DNA from: an uncultured Lachnospiraceae bacterium
Lineage (GTDB): Bacteria; Bacillota; Clostridia; Lachnospirales; Lachnospiraceae
Length of the DNA stretch: 58,094 nt
Reading direction: 5' to 3'
Assembly: GCA_947650155.1 (NCBI GenBank)
Contig: CANSUS010000019.1
Span: forward strand, 1-58,094
A model generated the notes under the pieces. It had not been told where the DNA came from. It worked only from the letters and a program-made list of their open reading frames with translations, and did no database searches. The translations under genes and the position numbers were made by a program. Below are positions 42,899 to 51,507 of the stretch, piece after piece (position 1 is the stretch's first letter; the number at the start of each line of letters is the position of its first letter).

Positions 42899-43776
42899 TT
42901 GCATTTGCAAAAAGAAACTTAAAACTTTATTTCAGGGATAAGAGCGCGGTATTTTTTTCCCTTTTGGCGGTCATTATTTCAATTGGGCTGTATGTTCTGT
43001 TTCTGGGAGACGTCTATACAAGAGAAGTAGCGGAAAATGACGGTATCAGGGACTATGCGAGAAGGATGATGGATAACTGGGTGATGGCGGGGACTATAGC
43101 CTCGGCAGGCGTTACGGTGTCGCTTGGCGTGCTTGGGACAATAATAGAGGACCGGGCGAGAAAGATTACGAAGGATTTCTATGTTTCACCGATGAAACGA
43201 AGCGCCATGACAGGCGGCTATATTTTATGCGCTTATCTGGTAAGCGTTTTGATGACGGTTTTTACATTTGTAATTGCGCAGATCTATATGAAACTGAACG
43301 GAGGCAGTTTTCTTGCGGCGGAGAGAATACCGAAGCTGTTGGGAGTTCTTTTGCTTACGGACTTTGCGGCGGCGGGGATGATGGCGTTTTTGGTGTCGCT
43401 GTTTCAGTCGAGTTTACAGGCCTATTCCTCGGCGGGCACCGTTGTCGGTACATTAATTGGCTTTATTATGGGGATTTATTTGCCTGTTGGAATGTATCCT
43501 GCTTTTGTGCAGTGGATCATTAAGTGCTTTCCCATCTCCCACGGCGCGCTGCTTCTTAGAAAGATCATGATGGGAGAGGTAATGGAGCAGGCATTTGATG
43601 GAGTGCCTGCGGAAATCTCGGAGGAGATTTCTGTGCAGTTAGAAGAGTATTTTGGCGTGACCTATTATTTTGGGGATCAAGCAGTAACGGAAGGCGTGAG
43701 CGTTATTATTTTATTGGCCACAGGGGCGGTATTTATGGCGCTTGCCTGTGTGAATTTATCGAAAAAGCAGAAATAG
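42895..43776 (+). CDS. ABC-2 type transporter permease (DrrB-like)
   Basis: The 293-residue membrane protein has six hydrophobic segments (about 20-40, 60-80, 105-130, 143-168, 175-200, 260-285) and starts IAFAKRNLKLYFRDKSAVFF, typical of ABC-2 permeases. It has a re-entrant type DUF/ABC-2 motif region FPISHGALLLRKIMMGEV. It overlaps the ATPase gene, so the two form one exporter. It lies 3 genes below the LytTR regulator, but across a terminator. Confidence 0.92.
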   Translation: MIAFAKRNLKLYFRDKSAVFFSLLAVIISIGLYVLFLGDVYTREVAENDGIRDYARRMMDNWVMAGTIASAGVTVSLGVLGTIIEDRARKITKDFYVSPMKRSAMTGGYILCAYLVSVLMTVFTFVIAQIYMKLNGGSFLAAERIPKLLGVLLLTDFAAAGMMAFLVSLFQSSLQAYSSAGTVVGTLIGFIMGIYLPVGMYPAFVQWIIKCFPISHGALLLRKIMMGEVMEQAFDGVPAEISEEISVQLEEYFGVTYYFGDQAVTEGVSVIILLATGAVFMALACVNLSKKQK

Positions 43777-43807
43777 ACGTCCGACGGCTGTGAAATATAA
43801 GGTGGCA

Positions 43808-43837
43808 TTGGCAGAAGCGTAAGTTCTATGGTATACT
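43808..43837 (+). promoter_or_regulatory. Promoter of the P-loop kinase gene
   Basis: TTGGCA (43808-43813) and TATACT (43832-43837) are 18 bases apart. Confidence 0.45.
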
Positions 43838-43861
43838 ATGGAATATTGGAGGGACAGCGGA

Positions 43862-44377
43862 ATGATTATTTTAATAACAGGAGCATCTCATACAGGCAAA
43901 ACGGCGCTTGCCCAGAAATTACTTGAAAAATATAAATACCCTTATTTATCCATAGACCATTTAAAAATGGGACTTATCCGCAGTGGAAATACGATGCTTA
44001 CACCGTTAAGCGATGAGAAAGCGCTGACGGATTATTTATGGCCGATTGTGTGCGAAATGATAAAAACGGCGGTCGAAAATGATCAGAATCTTATTGTGGA
44101 AGGATGCTATATTCCCTTTGATTGGTCGAAAGACTTTGAGCCGGAATATTTGGAAAATATAAAATATTATTGCTTGGTAATGAGCCGGAATTACATTACC
44201 AGGCATTTTAGTGATATAAAAAAGTATGCAAACGTTGTGGAGAACAGAATGGAAGACGAGGGGTGTACGATAGAAGCGGTACTGAAAGATAATGCTGCAA
44301 TATTAGAACAGTGTCTGAAACATGAGGCTGACTATATTCTTATTGACGAGAAATATCAAGTTGATATTGAACTATAA
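43862..44377 (+). CDS. P-loop ATP-binding protein, small-molecule kinase-like
   Basis: The 171-residue protein begins MIILITGASHTGKTALAQKL (Walker A GASHTGKT) followed by YPYLSIDHLKMGLI, the NMP-kinase-like lid start, and NLIVEGCYIPFDW. This is the shape of small P-loop kinases such as 2-phosphoglycerate kinase-like or adenylate-kinase-like proteins. GGAGGG lies 7 bases before ATG 43862; the longer frame from 43838 is less likely. Substrate unknown. Confidence 0.8.
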   Translation: MIILITGASHTGKTALAQKLLEKYKYPYLSIDHLKMGLIRSGNTMLTPLSDEKALTDYLWPIVCEMIKTAVENDQNLIVEGCYIPFDWSKDFEPEYLENIKYYCLVMSRNYITRHFSDIKKYANVVENRMEDEGCTIEAVLKDNAAILEQCLKHEADYILIDEKYQVDIEL

Positions 44378-44459
44378 AGCGCCGGGGAATTGAAGCAAGT
44401 ATTATTACTACGATTGTGTTGGTTTTTGCGATTATGATAATGAGCATGGAGGGAAAAAA

Positions 44460-45227
44460 ATGGGTATTTTTCGTGTAGAAGGCGGGGAGCTTAAGAAAAT
44501 GGAAGCGTTTGTGGAAGGATGGGAGGAAACCATGATTACTTCCTGCCTTTTAGGAATGATGGGAGAAGTTTATACGGATCAGATAGAAAATCCGAACGCC
44601 GTTTCCTTTCTGATCGGGGATTTTTATTTTCTGGCGGGAGAACCGAAAGAAGAACTGATCCGGGATATTCCGAACCGGTCCGGCATGGTCTTAATGTGCG
44701 GGAACAGCGGCGGATGGCATGAATTAATAGAGCAGGTATACGGGGAACGGGCAAAGAAAGTGACCAGATATGCGATCAAAAAGGAAGGCGATATTTTTGA
44801 CAGAAGTAAACTTCGGCAGGTGGTAAACGGTCTGCAGGAAGGGTATGAAATACGGCGGATCGATGCGGAAATTTACTGGATGGCAAAAAAAGAGGAATGG
44901 TCTAAAGATTTGTGCGGTCAATTTTTGGATGAGGCGGATTATGTGAAAAGAGGACTGGGAGTTGTGGTGCTCCATCATGGAAAACTGGCGGCAGGCGCAT
45001 CCTCTTATACGGTTTATGATAAAGGGATTGAGATCGAGATTGATACCAAACCGGAATACAGAAGAAAGGGACTGGCTTATGCGGCAGGCGCAGGACTGAT
45101 TTTAGAATGCTTGGAAAGAGGTTTGTATCCGAGCTGGGATGCGCAGAATCTCTGGTCGGTTGCATTGGCAGAGAAATTGGGGTATCATTTTGATCATGAG
45201 TATACGGCGTATGAGGTGAAGTTGTAA
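44460..45227 (+). CDS. GNAT-family acetyltransferase
   Basis: The 255-residue protein has an N-terminal domain typical of the GNAT_acetyltran group (EGWEETMITSCLLGMMGEVY) and a C-terminal GNAT fold: GVVVLHHGKLAAGASSYTVY, then IEIEIDTKPEYRRKGLAYA, where RRKGLA is the acetyl-CoA pyrophosphate loop. The last strand is WSVALAEKLGYHF. GGAGGG lies before the start. Acceptor unknown. Confidence 0.88.
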   Translation: MGIFRVEGGELKKMEAFVEGWEETMITSCLLGMMGEVYTDQIENPNAVSFLIGDFYFLAGEPKEELIRDIPNRSGMVLMCGNSGGWHELIEQVYGERAKKVTRYAIKKEGDIFDRSKLRQVVNGLQEGYEIRRIDAEIYWMAKKEEWSKDLCGQFLDEADYVKRGLGVVVLHHGKLAAGASSYTVYDKGIEIEIDTKPEYRRKGLAYAAGAGLILECLERGLYPSWDAQNLWSVALAEKLGYHFDHEYTAYEVKL

Positions 45228-45289
45228 AAGCAAAGCACGCAGGGACAAACTTGCTTTGTGCGGAAGCGTTGCGAAGAAATGAGGCAAAG

Positions 45290-45946
45290 ATGAAACGACA
45301 GGTCAGTATGGAGGAAATTTCCGACGGAAAATTGTATACGCTGAATGATATGGTAAAGGCGGGATGCGGCGATTGTAAAGGATGTTCCGCCTGCTGTCAG
45401 GGGATGGGAAATTCCATTATTTTAGATCCTCTTGACGTTCACAGAATTACGGTTCATTTGGAAAAAGGCTTTGAACAGCTGCTGGAAGAAGAGAAGATCG
45501 AACTTCAGGTAGTGGATGGTATCATTCTTCCCAATTTGATGATGTGCGGCAAAGAAGAGAGATGCGCTTTTTTGAATGCGGAGGGAAGGTGTGCGATTCA
45601 TGCTTTCCGTCCTGGAATCTGCCGGCTTTTTCCGCTTGGCAGACTGTACGAAGAAGGGAGTTTTCGCTATTTTCTCCAGATACATGAATGCAAAAACCAG
45701 AACAGAACCAAAGTAAAGGTGCGTAAATGGATCGACACGCCGGAGGCAGGCAGATATGAGCAGTTTATTATTGACTGGCATAATTTTTTAGCGGATATAC
45801 AGGAAAGGCTTGCAAAAGAAACGGATCAGGCAGAGGTGAAACGGACCAATATGCTGATTTTGCAACGGTTTTTTGTTACTGCATTTGAGCCGGAGAGTGA
45901 TTTTTATAGACAGTTTAATGAGAGAATAACCGGCATGGAGGACTAG
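45290..45946 (+). CDS. YkgJ-family cysteine-cluster protein
   Basis: The 218-residue protein has the Cys-cluster CGDCKGCSACCQGMGNSI (residues about 26-43), and later Cys in MMCGKEERCAFLNAEGRCAI and RPGICRLFP. This matches the YkgJ/YeiW Zn- or Fe-S-binding family whose cellular role is unsettled. ATG 45290 with GAGG upstream is preferred to the earlier in-frame ATG at 45251. The GNAT gene follows one base later. Confidence 0.88.
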   Translation: MKRQVSMEEISDGKLYTLNDMVKAGCGDCKGCSACCQGMGNSIILDPLDVHRITVHLEKGFEQLLEEEKIELQVVDGIILPNLMMCGKEERCAFLNAEGRCAIHAFRPGICRLFPLGRLYEEGSFRYFLQIHECKNQNRTKVKVRKWIDTPEAGRYEQFIIDWHNFLADIQERLAKETDQAEVKRTNMLILQRFFVTAFEPESDFYRQFNERITGMED

Positions 45947-45947
45947 A

Positions 45948-46478
45948 ATGATTCAGTACAGAGAATTGTGTATGGATGAAATCAACAGAGAATTATTTCA
46001 AAGTTTTGTCCGCCGTCAGGTAGTGACAAAATGCTGGAGAAAAGAAAATGGAGCGTGGCTGATCAAGGATGCGCCCTTTGTGGATGACTGGTCAGAGTCG
46101 GATTATCAGATATTGGTCACTTGTTTGAAAAACACTGTTTCCTCAGGCGGATTCGTATATGCGGCTTTTGATGACGGCAGATTGAAGGGGATGGTTACCG
46201 TGGAGCCGGAATTGTTTGGAGGAGAGCAGAAGTATTTGGATTTATCTTGCATTCATGTGTCGGAAGATATGCGAGGACAGGGAATCGGAAAGACACTTTT
46301 TTATGCGGCGAAAGAATGGGCGAAAAGAAAGGGCGGAAGAAAACTGTATATATCGGCACATTCCGCGGTGGAGAGTCAGGCATTTTATAAGGCGATGGGG
46401 TGTGTGGAGGCGCAGAAGTATAATAAAAAGCATGTGGAGGCAGAACCATATGACTGCCAGTTAGAATGTGAGGTATAG
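45948..46478 (+). CDS. GNAT-family N-acetyltransferase
   Basis: The 176-residue protein has a GNAT fold: FVYAAFDDGRLKGMVTV, then LDLSCIHVSEDMRGQGIGKT with the acetyl-CoA loop RGQGIGK, and KLYISAHSAVESQAFYKAMG. This is the single-domain acetyltransferase type, with the acceptor unknown. GGAGG lies 6 bases before ATG 45948. It probably shares an operon with the cysteine-cluster gene, and a terminator follows at 46515. Confidence 0.92.
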   Translation: MIQYRELCMDEINRELFQSFVRRQVVTKCWRKENGAWLIKDAPFVDDWSESDYQILVTCLKNTVSSGGFVYAAFDDGRLKGMVTVEPELFGGEQKYLDLSCIHVSEDMRGQGIGKTLFYAAKEWAKRKGGRKLYISAHSAVESQAFYKAMGCVEAQKYNKKHVEAEPYDCQLECEV

Positions 46479-46514
46479 ACAAGGGAAAGGTCATGCTTAT
46501 GGTTTTGTCAAAAG

Positions 46515-46560
46515 GAAAATAGTTTTATGGAGATAATATCCATAAAACTATTTTCTTTTT
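46515..46560 (+). terminator. Terminator before the PadR module
   Basis: GAAAATAGTTTTATGG (46515-46530) is perfectly complementary to 46540-46555, and TTTTT follows. The 16-bp stem closes the acetyltransferase unit. Confidence 0.85.
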
Positions 46561-46562
46561 TA

Positions 46563-46591
46563 TTGACAAATATATCGCAGTGCGATATTAT
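46563..46591 (+). promoter_or_regulatory. Promoter of the PadR-DUF2812 operon
   Basis: TTGACA (46563-46568) and TATTAT (46586-46591) are 17 bases apart. The first palindrome covers the spacer and part of the -10 box. Confidence 0.8.
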
Positions 46592-46627
46592 TTTTATATC
46601 GTAGTACGATATATCGAAGTGTAATAT
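46572..46627 (+). promoter_or_regulatory. Three tandem palindromic PadR operators
   Basis: ATATCGCAGTGCGATAT (46572-46588), ATATCGTAGTACGATAT (46596-46612) and the imperfect ATATCGAAGTGTAATAT (46611-46627) lie in a row over the promoter and start region. Centre spacings are 24 and 15 bases. These look like sites for the PadR regulator directly downstream. Confidence 0.75.
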
Positions 46628-46646
46628 AGGAGGTGCTGTTATCGGA

Positions 46647-46967
46647 TTGAATACTATAGATGCACATATCAAGAAAGTTTATGTTCCCATGACGGAAACG
46701 GGATTTTATATTCTTTTATGCCTTCAGACGCCGAATCATGGTTATGGGATTGTTCAAAAAGTGAAGGAAATGACAGGCGGCGAAATTGTACTGGCGCCCG
46801 GGACTATGTATGGAAGTTTGTCCAAAATGGAAAAGGACGGATTAATTTATTTCGTCAGGGAAGAGGAAAAAAGAAAAATTTATGCAATTACAGAGTTAGG
46901 AAATGAAGTGCTGAATATGGAGAGGAAAAGAATTGAGCGTTTATACAGGAATATGAAGGAGGTTTAG
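46647..46967 (+). CDS. PadR-family transcriptional regulator
   Basis: The 106-residue protein has a winged helix: TETGFYILLCLQTPNHGYGI, VQKVKEMTGGEIVLAPGTMY, GSLSKMEKDGLIYFVREEEK, RKIYAITELGNEVL. This is the short PadR type with no ligand domain. TTG 46647 has AGGAGGTG 11 bases upstream and is the best available start; ATG 46689-46691 would cut into the family N-terminus. It precedes a DUF2812 membrane protein, as in many Firmicute PadR pairs. Confidence 0.92.
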   Translation: MNTIDAHIKKVYVPMTETGFYILLCLQTPNHGYGIVQKVKEMTGGEIVLAPGTMYGSLSKMEKDGLIYFVREEEKRKIYAITELGNEVLNMERKRIERLYRNMKEV

Positions 46968-46973
46968 ATTAGT

Positions 46974-47927
46974 GTGAAAAAAACAACATTAAAATTTTTT
47001 ACCATTTTTCAATACCAGCAGGAAGAAAAGTATTTAAGTTCCATGCATGAGAAAGGATGGAAACTGATTAGCGTTACGTTTCCGGGATTCTATCATTTTG
47101 AAAACTGTGAACCGGCGCAGGCCGCTTACCGTTTGGATTACAATCAGGAAGGCATACAGAACAAAGCGGAATATATTAAATTTTTTTCGGACTGCGGCTG
47201 GGATTATTTAGGCGATATGGCAGGATACAGTTATTTTCGCAAAGAAGGGGGCGACAGGGGAGAAGAAATATTCAGCGACGATTCATCCAGGCTTGATATG
47301 ATGAGACGTGTTTTTAAAGGCAGGATTATTCCGCTTGTCATTTTGTTTTTATGCTGTATTTTACCAAACTTTTTTATGAATACGTACGGTTATGGTGCAG
47401 GGGGTATCCTGCAGGATATACTATCCATGACTTTTATGACAGTGGCGGCCTTGTATCTGGTCATATTCAGTGTAACGTCTTATCAGTTTTATCAATACGA
47501 AAAGAAAGTTATGCCAGAAAATCCGGGTATAAAAATGAAGTATTATGGAATAACTGTTCTTATTTTGCTTGTGATTATCTGCATGGGGGCAACGGTTTAT
47601 TTTTCAAAACGATCCGTCTATTCTGTTACGGAAAGAGCAGACGGTTTTATGATAGAAGCGGAGCAGTTAAACGAGTCTGTAGTGATGGAATATGATTTCA
47701 AAAAAGGCGACCGCATAGCGTTTCGCAGCGATGATTATGATGGCGCCGAACTGTATATCAGAATAGGTGAAGAAAATAAAGATCCTGTTTTTTATGGAAA
47801 CAGTTACGATAAAATGGGCGATTTTACAATAGAAATCGAGGAGGACGGACGTTATCAAATTGAATGCCGCGGCAGAAGGGTAAAGGGAATTATAGAGTTT
47901 TCGATAGAAGGAAAGAAATCTGAATAG
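46974..47927 (+). CDS. DUF2812 membrane protein
   Basis: The 317-residue protein has the DUF2812 domain (residues 1-95: FFTIFQYQQEEKYLSSMHEK, GWKLISVTFPGFYHFENCEP, DWDYLG-like CGWDYLGDMAGYSYF), membrane segments near 120-140, 150-172 and 188-212, and an extracytoplasmic C-terminal beta domain of about 100 residues. GTG 46974 has GGAGG upstream. DUF2812 proteins regularly follow PadR genes; the function is unknown. It ends at a bidirectional terminator. Confidence 0.88.
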   Translation: MKKTTLKFFTIFQYQQEEKYLSSMHEKGWKLISVTFPGFYHFENCEPAQAAYRLDYNQEGIQNKAEYIKFFSDCGWDYLGDMAGYSYFRKEGGDRGEEIFSDDSSRLDMMRRVFKGRIIPLVILFLCCILPNFFMNTYGYGAGGILQDILSMTFMTVAALYLVIFSVTSYQFYQYEKKVMPENPGIKMKYYGITVLILLVIICMGATVYFSKRSVYSVTERADGFMIEAEQLNESVVMEYDFKKGDRIAFRSDDYDGAELYIRIGEENKDPVFYGNSYDKMGDFTIEIEEDGRYQIECRGRRVKGIIEFSIEGKKSE

Positions 47928-47933
47928 AAAAAG

Positions 47934-47986
47934 CACAGGCGGAATATAGTAAATGAATTTTGTATATTCCGCCTGTGTTTCTATTT
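47934..47986. terminator. Bidirectional terminator between DUF2812 and DUF3892 genes
   Basis: CACAGGCGGAATATA (47934-47948) is perfectly complementary to 47963-47977. T-runs follow on the plus strand (TTTCTATTTTTAT) and A-rich sequence precedes, so it can serve both convergent genes. Confidence 0.85.
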
Positions 47987-48283
47987 TTATCCGCTGATGG
48001 ACGGCAGGTTGGAGAGATTATTATTTTCATTGCCGTCAGGTATGGATTTCAAATATTCTTTTCCGTCCCGATGGGCTATTCCGACTCCGTTGATATTTCC
48101 GTCCTTTGCCATAGCAACACCTTCTTCTTTGGAAACCGTCGATCCGTCGGAAAGCTGGTAACCGTTGACACGGCCGTCAGTTTTTACAAGTCCTACAATG
48201 TCTTTTGCGTCCGGTTTTGCATCCGGGATAGAATCCAAAGTATTTTTAGCAAGAGCTGCGTCAAGTATCGTATCTTTTTCCAT
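47987..48283 (-). CDS. DUF3892 domain protein
   Basis: The 98-residue protein ends with the DUF3892 pattern: GYQLSDGSTVSKEEGVAMAK, INGVGIAHRDGKEYLKSIPD, NENNNLSNLP. An N-terminal helical part of about 30 residues precedes it. The domain is a small beta-rich module of unknown function. GGAGG lies 5 to 6 bases before the start on the minus strand. Confidence 0.82.
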   Translation of the reverse strand: MEKDTILDAALAKNTLDSIPDAKPDAKDIVGLVKTDGRVNGYQLSDGSTVSKEEGVAMAKDGNINGVGIAHRDGKEYLKSIPDGNENNNLSNLPSISG

Positions 48284-48417
48284 AAAAATCCTCCATAATA
48301 AAATAGTGATCAGTCTATGAAAAAAGTGTCTGCAAAAAAATAAAAATTATGCCAGACAGTATTTTCCCATTTTTTCTAAATTTTTTGAAGGTTCGTCCCC
48401 CGCTGTAAAATATAAGT

Positions 48418-48446
48418 TTGTATATCATTCCATTTTATAATATAAT
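48418..48446 (+). promoter_or_regulatory. Promoter of the GT-C / UGM-like operon
   Basis: TTGTAT (48418-48423) and TATAAT (48441-48446) are 17 bases apart. Confidence 0.65.
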
Positions 48447-48521
48447 AAAACTGCCTATATTCTGGAAGTCTGCCATAAAAAGGGGCGTCTGGAATCAGAA
48501 ACAAAATGCAGGAGATTGATA

Positions 48522-50123
48522 ATGAGGGAAAAGTTAAGAGAAATAGAAGGACTTACGTTGGCAAAAAGCGCCGCTTTTATTATGGTAATGTTTTTAATTA
48601 CGATATTGGCATGGAATTGCGACGACGCTTATCACGCTTACGTAATGGCGAAAAATTTAGTGAACGGGAACGGTTTTGTATATAATATTGGCGAAAGGGT
48701 AAATGCCAGCACCTGTCCGCTTTTCACCCTGTTAGTAGCAGGCGTTTATGCGGTATTTAGAGATATGTATTTCAGCGGGATACTGACTTGTCTGATTTGT
48801 TCCGGCGTGGCAGTCTGGTTTGTTTTTTTTAAATTCTGCAAAAATTATCAGTCGGTTTTATGCGCACTGATTTGTCTTGGAGGAGCCAGCGGATTCATTA
48901 CTTATGCCACATCGGGACTGGAAAATTGTCTTCTGTTTTTTATGACAGCGCTGTTTTATTTTCTTATGATGAGAAAACAGGAATATGGAAAAAGAGATTT
49001 GTTTATCATCGCGTTTGTGATCGGGGTGCTCATGGGAGCCAGAATGGATAATGTTCTGATTGTTGCGCCGGCAGCGGTTTATATTTTCTTTTTTGCCAGA
49101 AAAAGAAATATTTCTGTTGTAAAATCCGTTGGGATCGGCATAGCAGGGGCGTTTCCGTTTTGGATGTGGGAAATTTTTTCTGTGATCTATTACGGTTTTT
49201 TGTTTCCCAATACGGCATATATTAAACTTGGAACGGGACTGCCGCTTACCAATTACATCTCCAGAGGGATTTCCTATATGTTGACGGCGCTTTTCAACGA
49301 TCCGATTCTGCTTGCGGTGCCGTTTATTTATGGTATTTTAGCAGTAATAAAAAGAAACAGAAGACATATTCTTCTTGCAGCGGGGACGTGGATTTATCTT
49401 TTATATGTCGTTTATATCGGAGGAGATTTTATGCTGGGCAGGCATTTGACAGTTCCCTTTTTTGCTTCCGTTTCCGGGGTAATGCTCCTATGGGGAGAAG
49501 AAGAAAGGGAAGAGCGGATCAGAACGCTTATGATGGGGATTACCATGACGGCAGCGGCCTGTGTGCTGTTTGCCCTGTCTTTTGGAACGATAGAGGGAAA
49601 GCGGTATTTGTGGACAGGGGACAAGTATCTGATGCAGTGTATGGATGTTGCGGATGAAAGGGAATATTATATTCCTACGACGGGTCTTTTGGCATACATG
49701 AATACGAAAAACGGGGACTATGAAGGAGTTGTGACAAAGACGTTTAATACTGTAGAGGTAGAAGAAATGCTGGAAAGACCGGCCCCGGGCGGAGAACTTC
49801 TAAGAGGTGCGTCAGGCATTCTGGTATATTATTATCTGGAAGGAGTACATGTTTATGATGCTTATGGTCTTGCGGATGCTTTTCTCGCAAGACTTCCGGC
49901 GGTTTATGATGAACACTGGAGAATCGGCCATATGCAGCGGAAAATTCCGGCGGGATATGAAGAGACAGTAATAACCGGAGAGAATTGCATTGAGGATGAA
50001 AATCTGCATCAGTTTTACGATGCGCTCAGTATTGTGATCAAAGGCGATCTGTGGTCGTGGGAGCGGTTTAAAATGATCTGGCGGATGAATACCGGATATT
50101 ATAACGACCTGTTAGGGTATTAG
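48522..50123 (+). CDS. GT-C-type membrane glycosyltransferase, arabinofuranosyltransferase-like
   Basis: The 533-residue protein has about ten membrane segments in the first 360 residues and a C-terminal soluble domain. The loop after the first helix, NCDDAYHAYVMAKNLVNGNG and FVYNIGERVNASTCPLFTLL, carries the acidic pair and pattern of GT-C enzymes related to mycobacterial-type arabinofuranosyltransferases. GT-C enzymes use a lipid-linked sugar on the outer face. GGAG lies 7 bases before ATG 48522. The next gene, 14 bases on, encodes a UGM-like flavoprotein, which fits furanose-sugar chemistry. Confidence 0.8.
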   Translation: MREKLREIEGLTLAKSAAFIMVMFLITILAWNCDDAYHAYVMAKNLVNGNGFVYNIGERVNASTCPLFTLLVAGVYAVFRDMYFSGILTCLICSGVAVWFVFFKFCKNYQSVLCALICLGGASGFITYATSGLENCLLFFMTALFYFLMMRKQEYGKRDLFIIAFVIGVLMGARMDNVLIVAPAAVYIFFFARKRNISVVKSVGIGIAGAFPFWMWEIFSVIYYGFLFPNTAYIKLGTGLPLTNYISRGISYMLTALFNDPILLAVPFIYGILAVIKRNRRHILLAAGTWIYLLYVVYIGGDFMLGRHLTVPFFASVSGVMLLWGEEEREERIRTLMMGITMTAAACVLFALSFGTIEGKRYLWTGDKYLMQCMDVADEREYYIPTTGLLAYMNTKNGDYEGVVTKTFNTVEVEEMLERPAPGGELLRGASGILVYYYLEGVHVYDAYGLADAFLARLPAVYDEHWRIGHMQRKIPAGYEETVITGENCIEDENLHQFYDALSIVIKGDLWSWERFKMIWRMNTGYYNDLLGY

Positions 50124-50137
50124 TCATAGGAGTGGAC

Positions 50138-51343
50138 ATGGATAAAAGAAAGTGTAAATATTTGATATTAGGGGCAGGTCCGGCGGGACTTAGCTTTGCA
50201 AACAGGCTTCTTGAACAGGGGGAATCCGATTTTCTTGTATTGGAAAAGGAAAAAGAAGCGGGGGGACTGTGCAGGAGCATGCATGTGGATGAAAGCCCTT
50301 TAGACATTGGAGGCGGGCATTTTCTGGATGTACGCAGTAAAAAAGCGGATGACTTTTTGTTCCGCTTTATGCCGAAAGAGGAATGGGACAGTTATGAGAG
50401 GGATTCCAGAATACAGATAGGAGACGACCTGATTGGTCATCCTCTGGAAGCGAATATCTGGCAGATGAGTCTGGAAAAACAGGTGGCTTATTTAAAATCT
50501 ATTGCTGTGGCTGGATGTAGTCTGGGAATGCCTGTGCCGAAAGAGTTTGTAAAATGGATCTACTGGAAACTGGGAGACCGGATCGCGGAGGATTATATGA
50601 TCCCTTATAACCGGAAAATGTTTGGGGAGGAACTGGAAAGGCTTGGTACATACTGGCTGAATAAACTTCCGAATGTTTCTTTTGAAGAAACGCTGCTCAG
50701 CTGCCTGACAAAGAAAGCGCATGGAACCCAGCCCGGACATGCAAGGTTTTATTATCCTAAAAAGTATGGATACGGAGAGCTGTGGAAGCGAATGGCGGAA
50801 AAGATAAAAGACCGCATACTTTACAGTACCGACGTCCGTGTCATAGACTTTACAGCGAATATGGTTAACAACAGTTTTCAGGGAGAGGTCATTATTAATA
50901 CCATACCGTGGACAGAGTTTCAGGAGCTTTCAGGGATGCCGGAGTATTTGAAAGAAAAGATTAAAACGTTAAAATACAGCAGCGTGGTGATAGAATATAT
51001 TCCTGAAAAACTTGCTGCACAGGCGCACTGGATTTATTACCCGCAAAAAGAAATACCTTATCATCGTATACTGGTACGGCATAATTTCTGCCCCGGTTCA
51101 AAAGGGTATTGGACGGAAACAAATAAGGAGAGATCGATAAAAAGAGAGGATCGCTTTTCCTATGAAAATAAATATGCTTATCCCTTAAATACAGTAGAAA
51201 AACCGGAGAATATAAAGGAAATCCTGGAATGGTGCAGGGAAAGAAACGTATATGGACTTGGAAGGTGGGGAGAATGGGAACACTATAATTCAGATGTGGT
51301 GGTGGAAAGAGCAATGGATCTGGCGGATTTGATGCAGGGATAA
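50138..51343 (+). CDS. FAD-dependent oxidoreductase, UDP-galactopyranose mutase-like
   Basis: The 401-residue flavoprotein begins CKYLILGAGPAGLSFANRLL (dinucleotide-binding GxGxxG), followed by FLVLEKEKEAGGLCRSM and LDIGGGHFLD, typical of UDP-galactopyranose mutase and protoporphyrinogen-oxidase-like proteins. Later segments are DYMIPYNRKMFGEEL, RFYYPKKYGYGELWKRMAEK and the C-terminal flavin segment NVYGLGRWGEWEHYNSDVV. AGGAG lies 5 bases before ATG 50138, preferred to GTG 50132. Together with the upstream GT-C gene it may supply and use a furanose sugar, but substrate is not proven. Confidence 0.82.
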   Translation: MDKRKCKYLILGAGPAGLSFANRLLEQGESDFLVLEKEKEAGGLCRSMHVDESPLDIGGGHFLDVRSKKADDFLFRFMPKEEWDSYERDSRIQIGDDLIGHPLEANIWQMSLEKQVAYLKSIAVAGCSLGMPVPKEFVKWIYWKLGDRIAEDYMIPYNRKMFGEELERLGTYWLNKLPNVSFEETLLSCLTKKAHGTQPGHARFYYPKKYGYGELWKRMAEKIKDRILYSTDVRVIDFTANMVNNSFQGEVIINTIPWTEFQELSGMPEYLKEKIKTLKYSSVVIEYIPEKLAAQAHWIYYPQKEIPYHRILVRHNFCPGSKGYWTETNKERSIKREDRFSYENKYAYPLNTVEKPENIKEILEWCRERNVYGLGRWGEWEHYNSDVVVERAMDLADLMQG

Positions 51344-51348
51344 AGGAC

Positions 51349-51507
51349 GTAACAGTACTAGGCTCAAAAATACTTTGCCAAGTGCTGACGTCTTCCAAAG
51401 GGTTCCTTATAGAATCCTGATCTGTCGGCGGGCGGGAGACTGAACTGTTACTAAAGGACAGTGGAGCCGGGAATGGAGTATAAAAATGACTTGTATTTCA
51501 GATCAGG
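51349..51507 (+). other. Structured intergenic region with mutually exclusive pairings
   Basis: GTAACAGT (51349-51356) pairs with ACTGTTAC (51444-51451). Inside, AGGGTTC (51399-51405) can pair with GAATCCT (51412-51418). Alternatively CCTGATCTG (51416-51424) pairs with CAGATCAGG (51499-51507) perfectly over nine bases, which overlaps and would break the first. The last segment lies in the spacer of the following promoter. This is a candidate switching leader or 3' end structure; no known family is recognised. Confidence 0.4.

Noticed and set aside
44385-44478. A short hydrophobic open frame (text including SIITTIVLVFAIMIMS) before the GNAT gene.
   Set aside because: No start codon with a ribosome binding site is present and it overlaps the GNAT start; probably chance.
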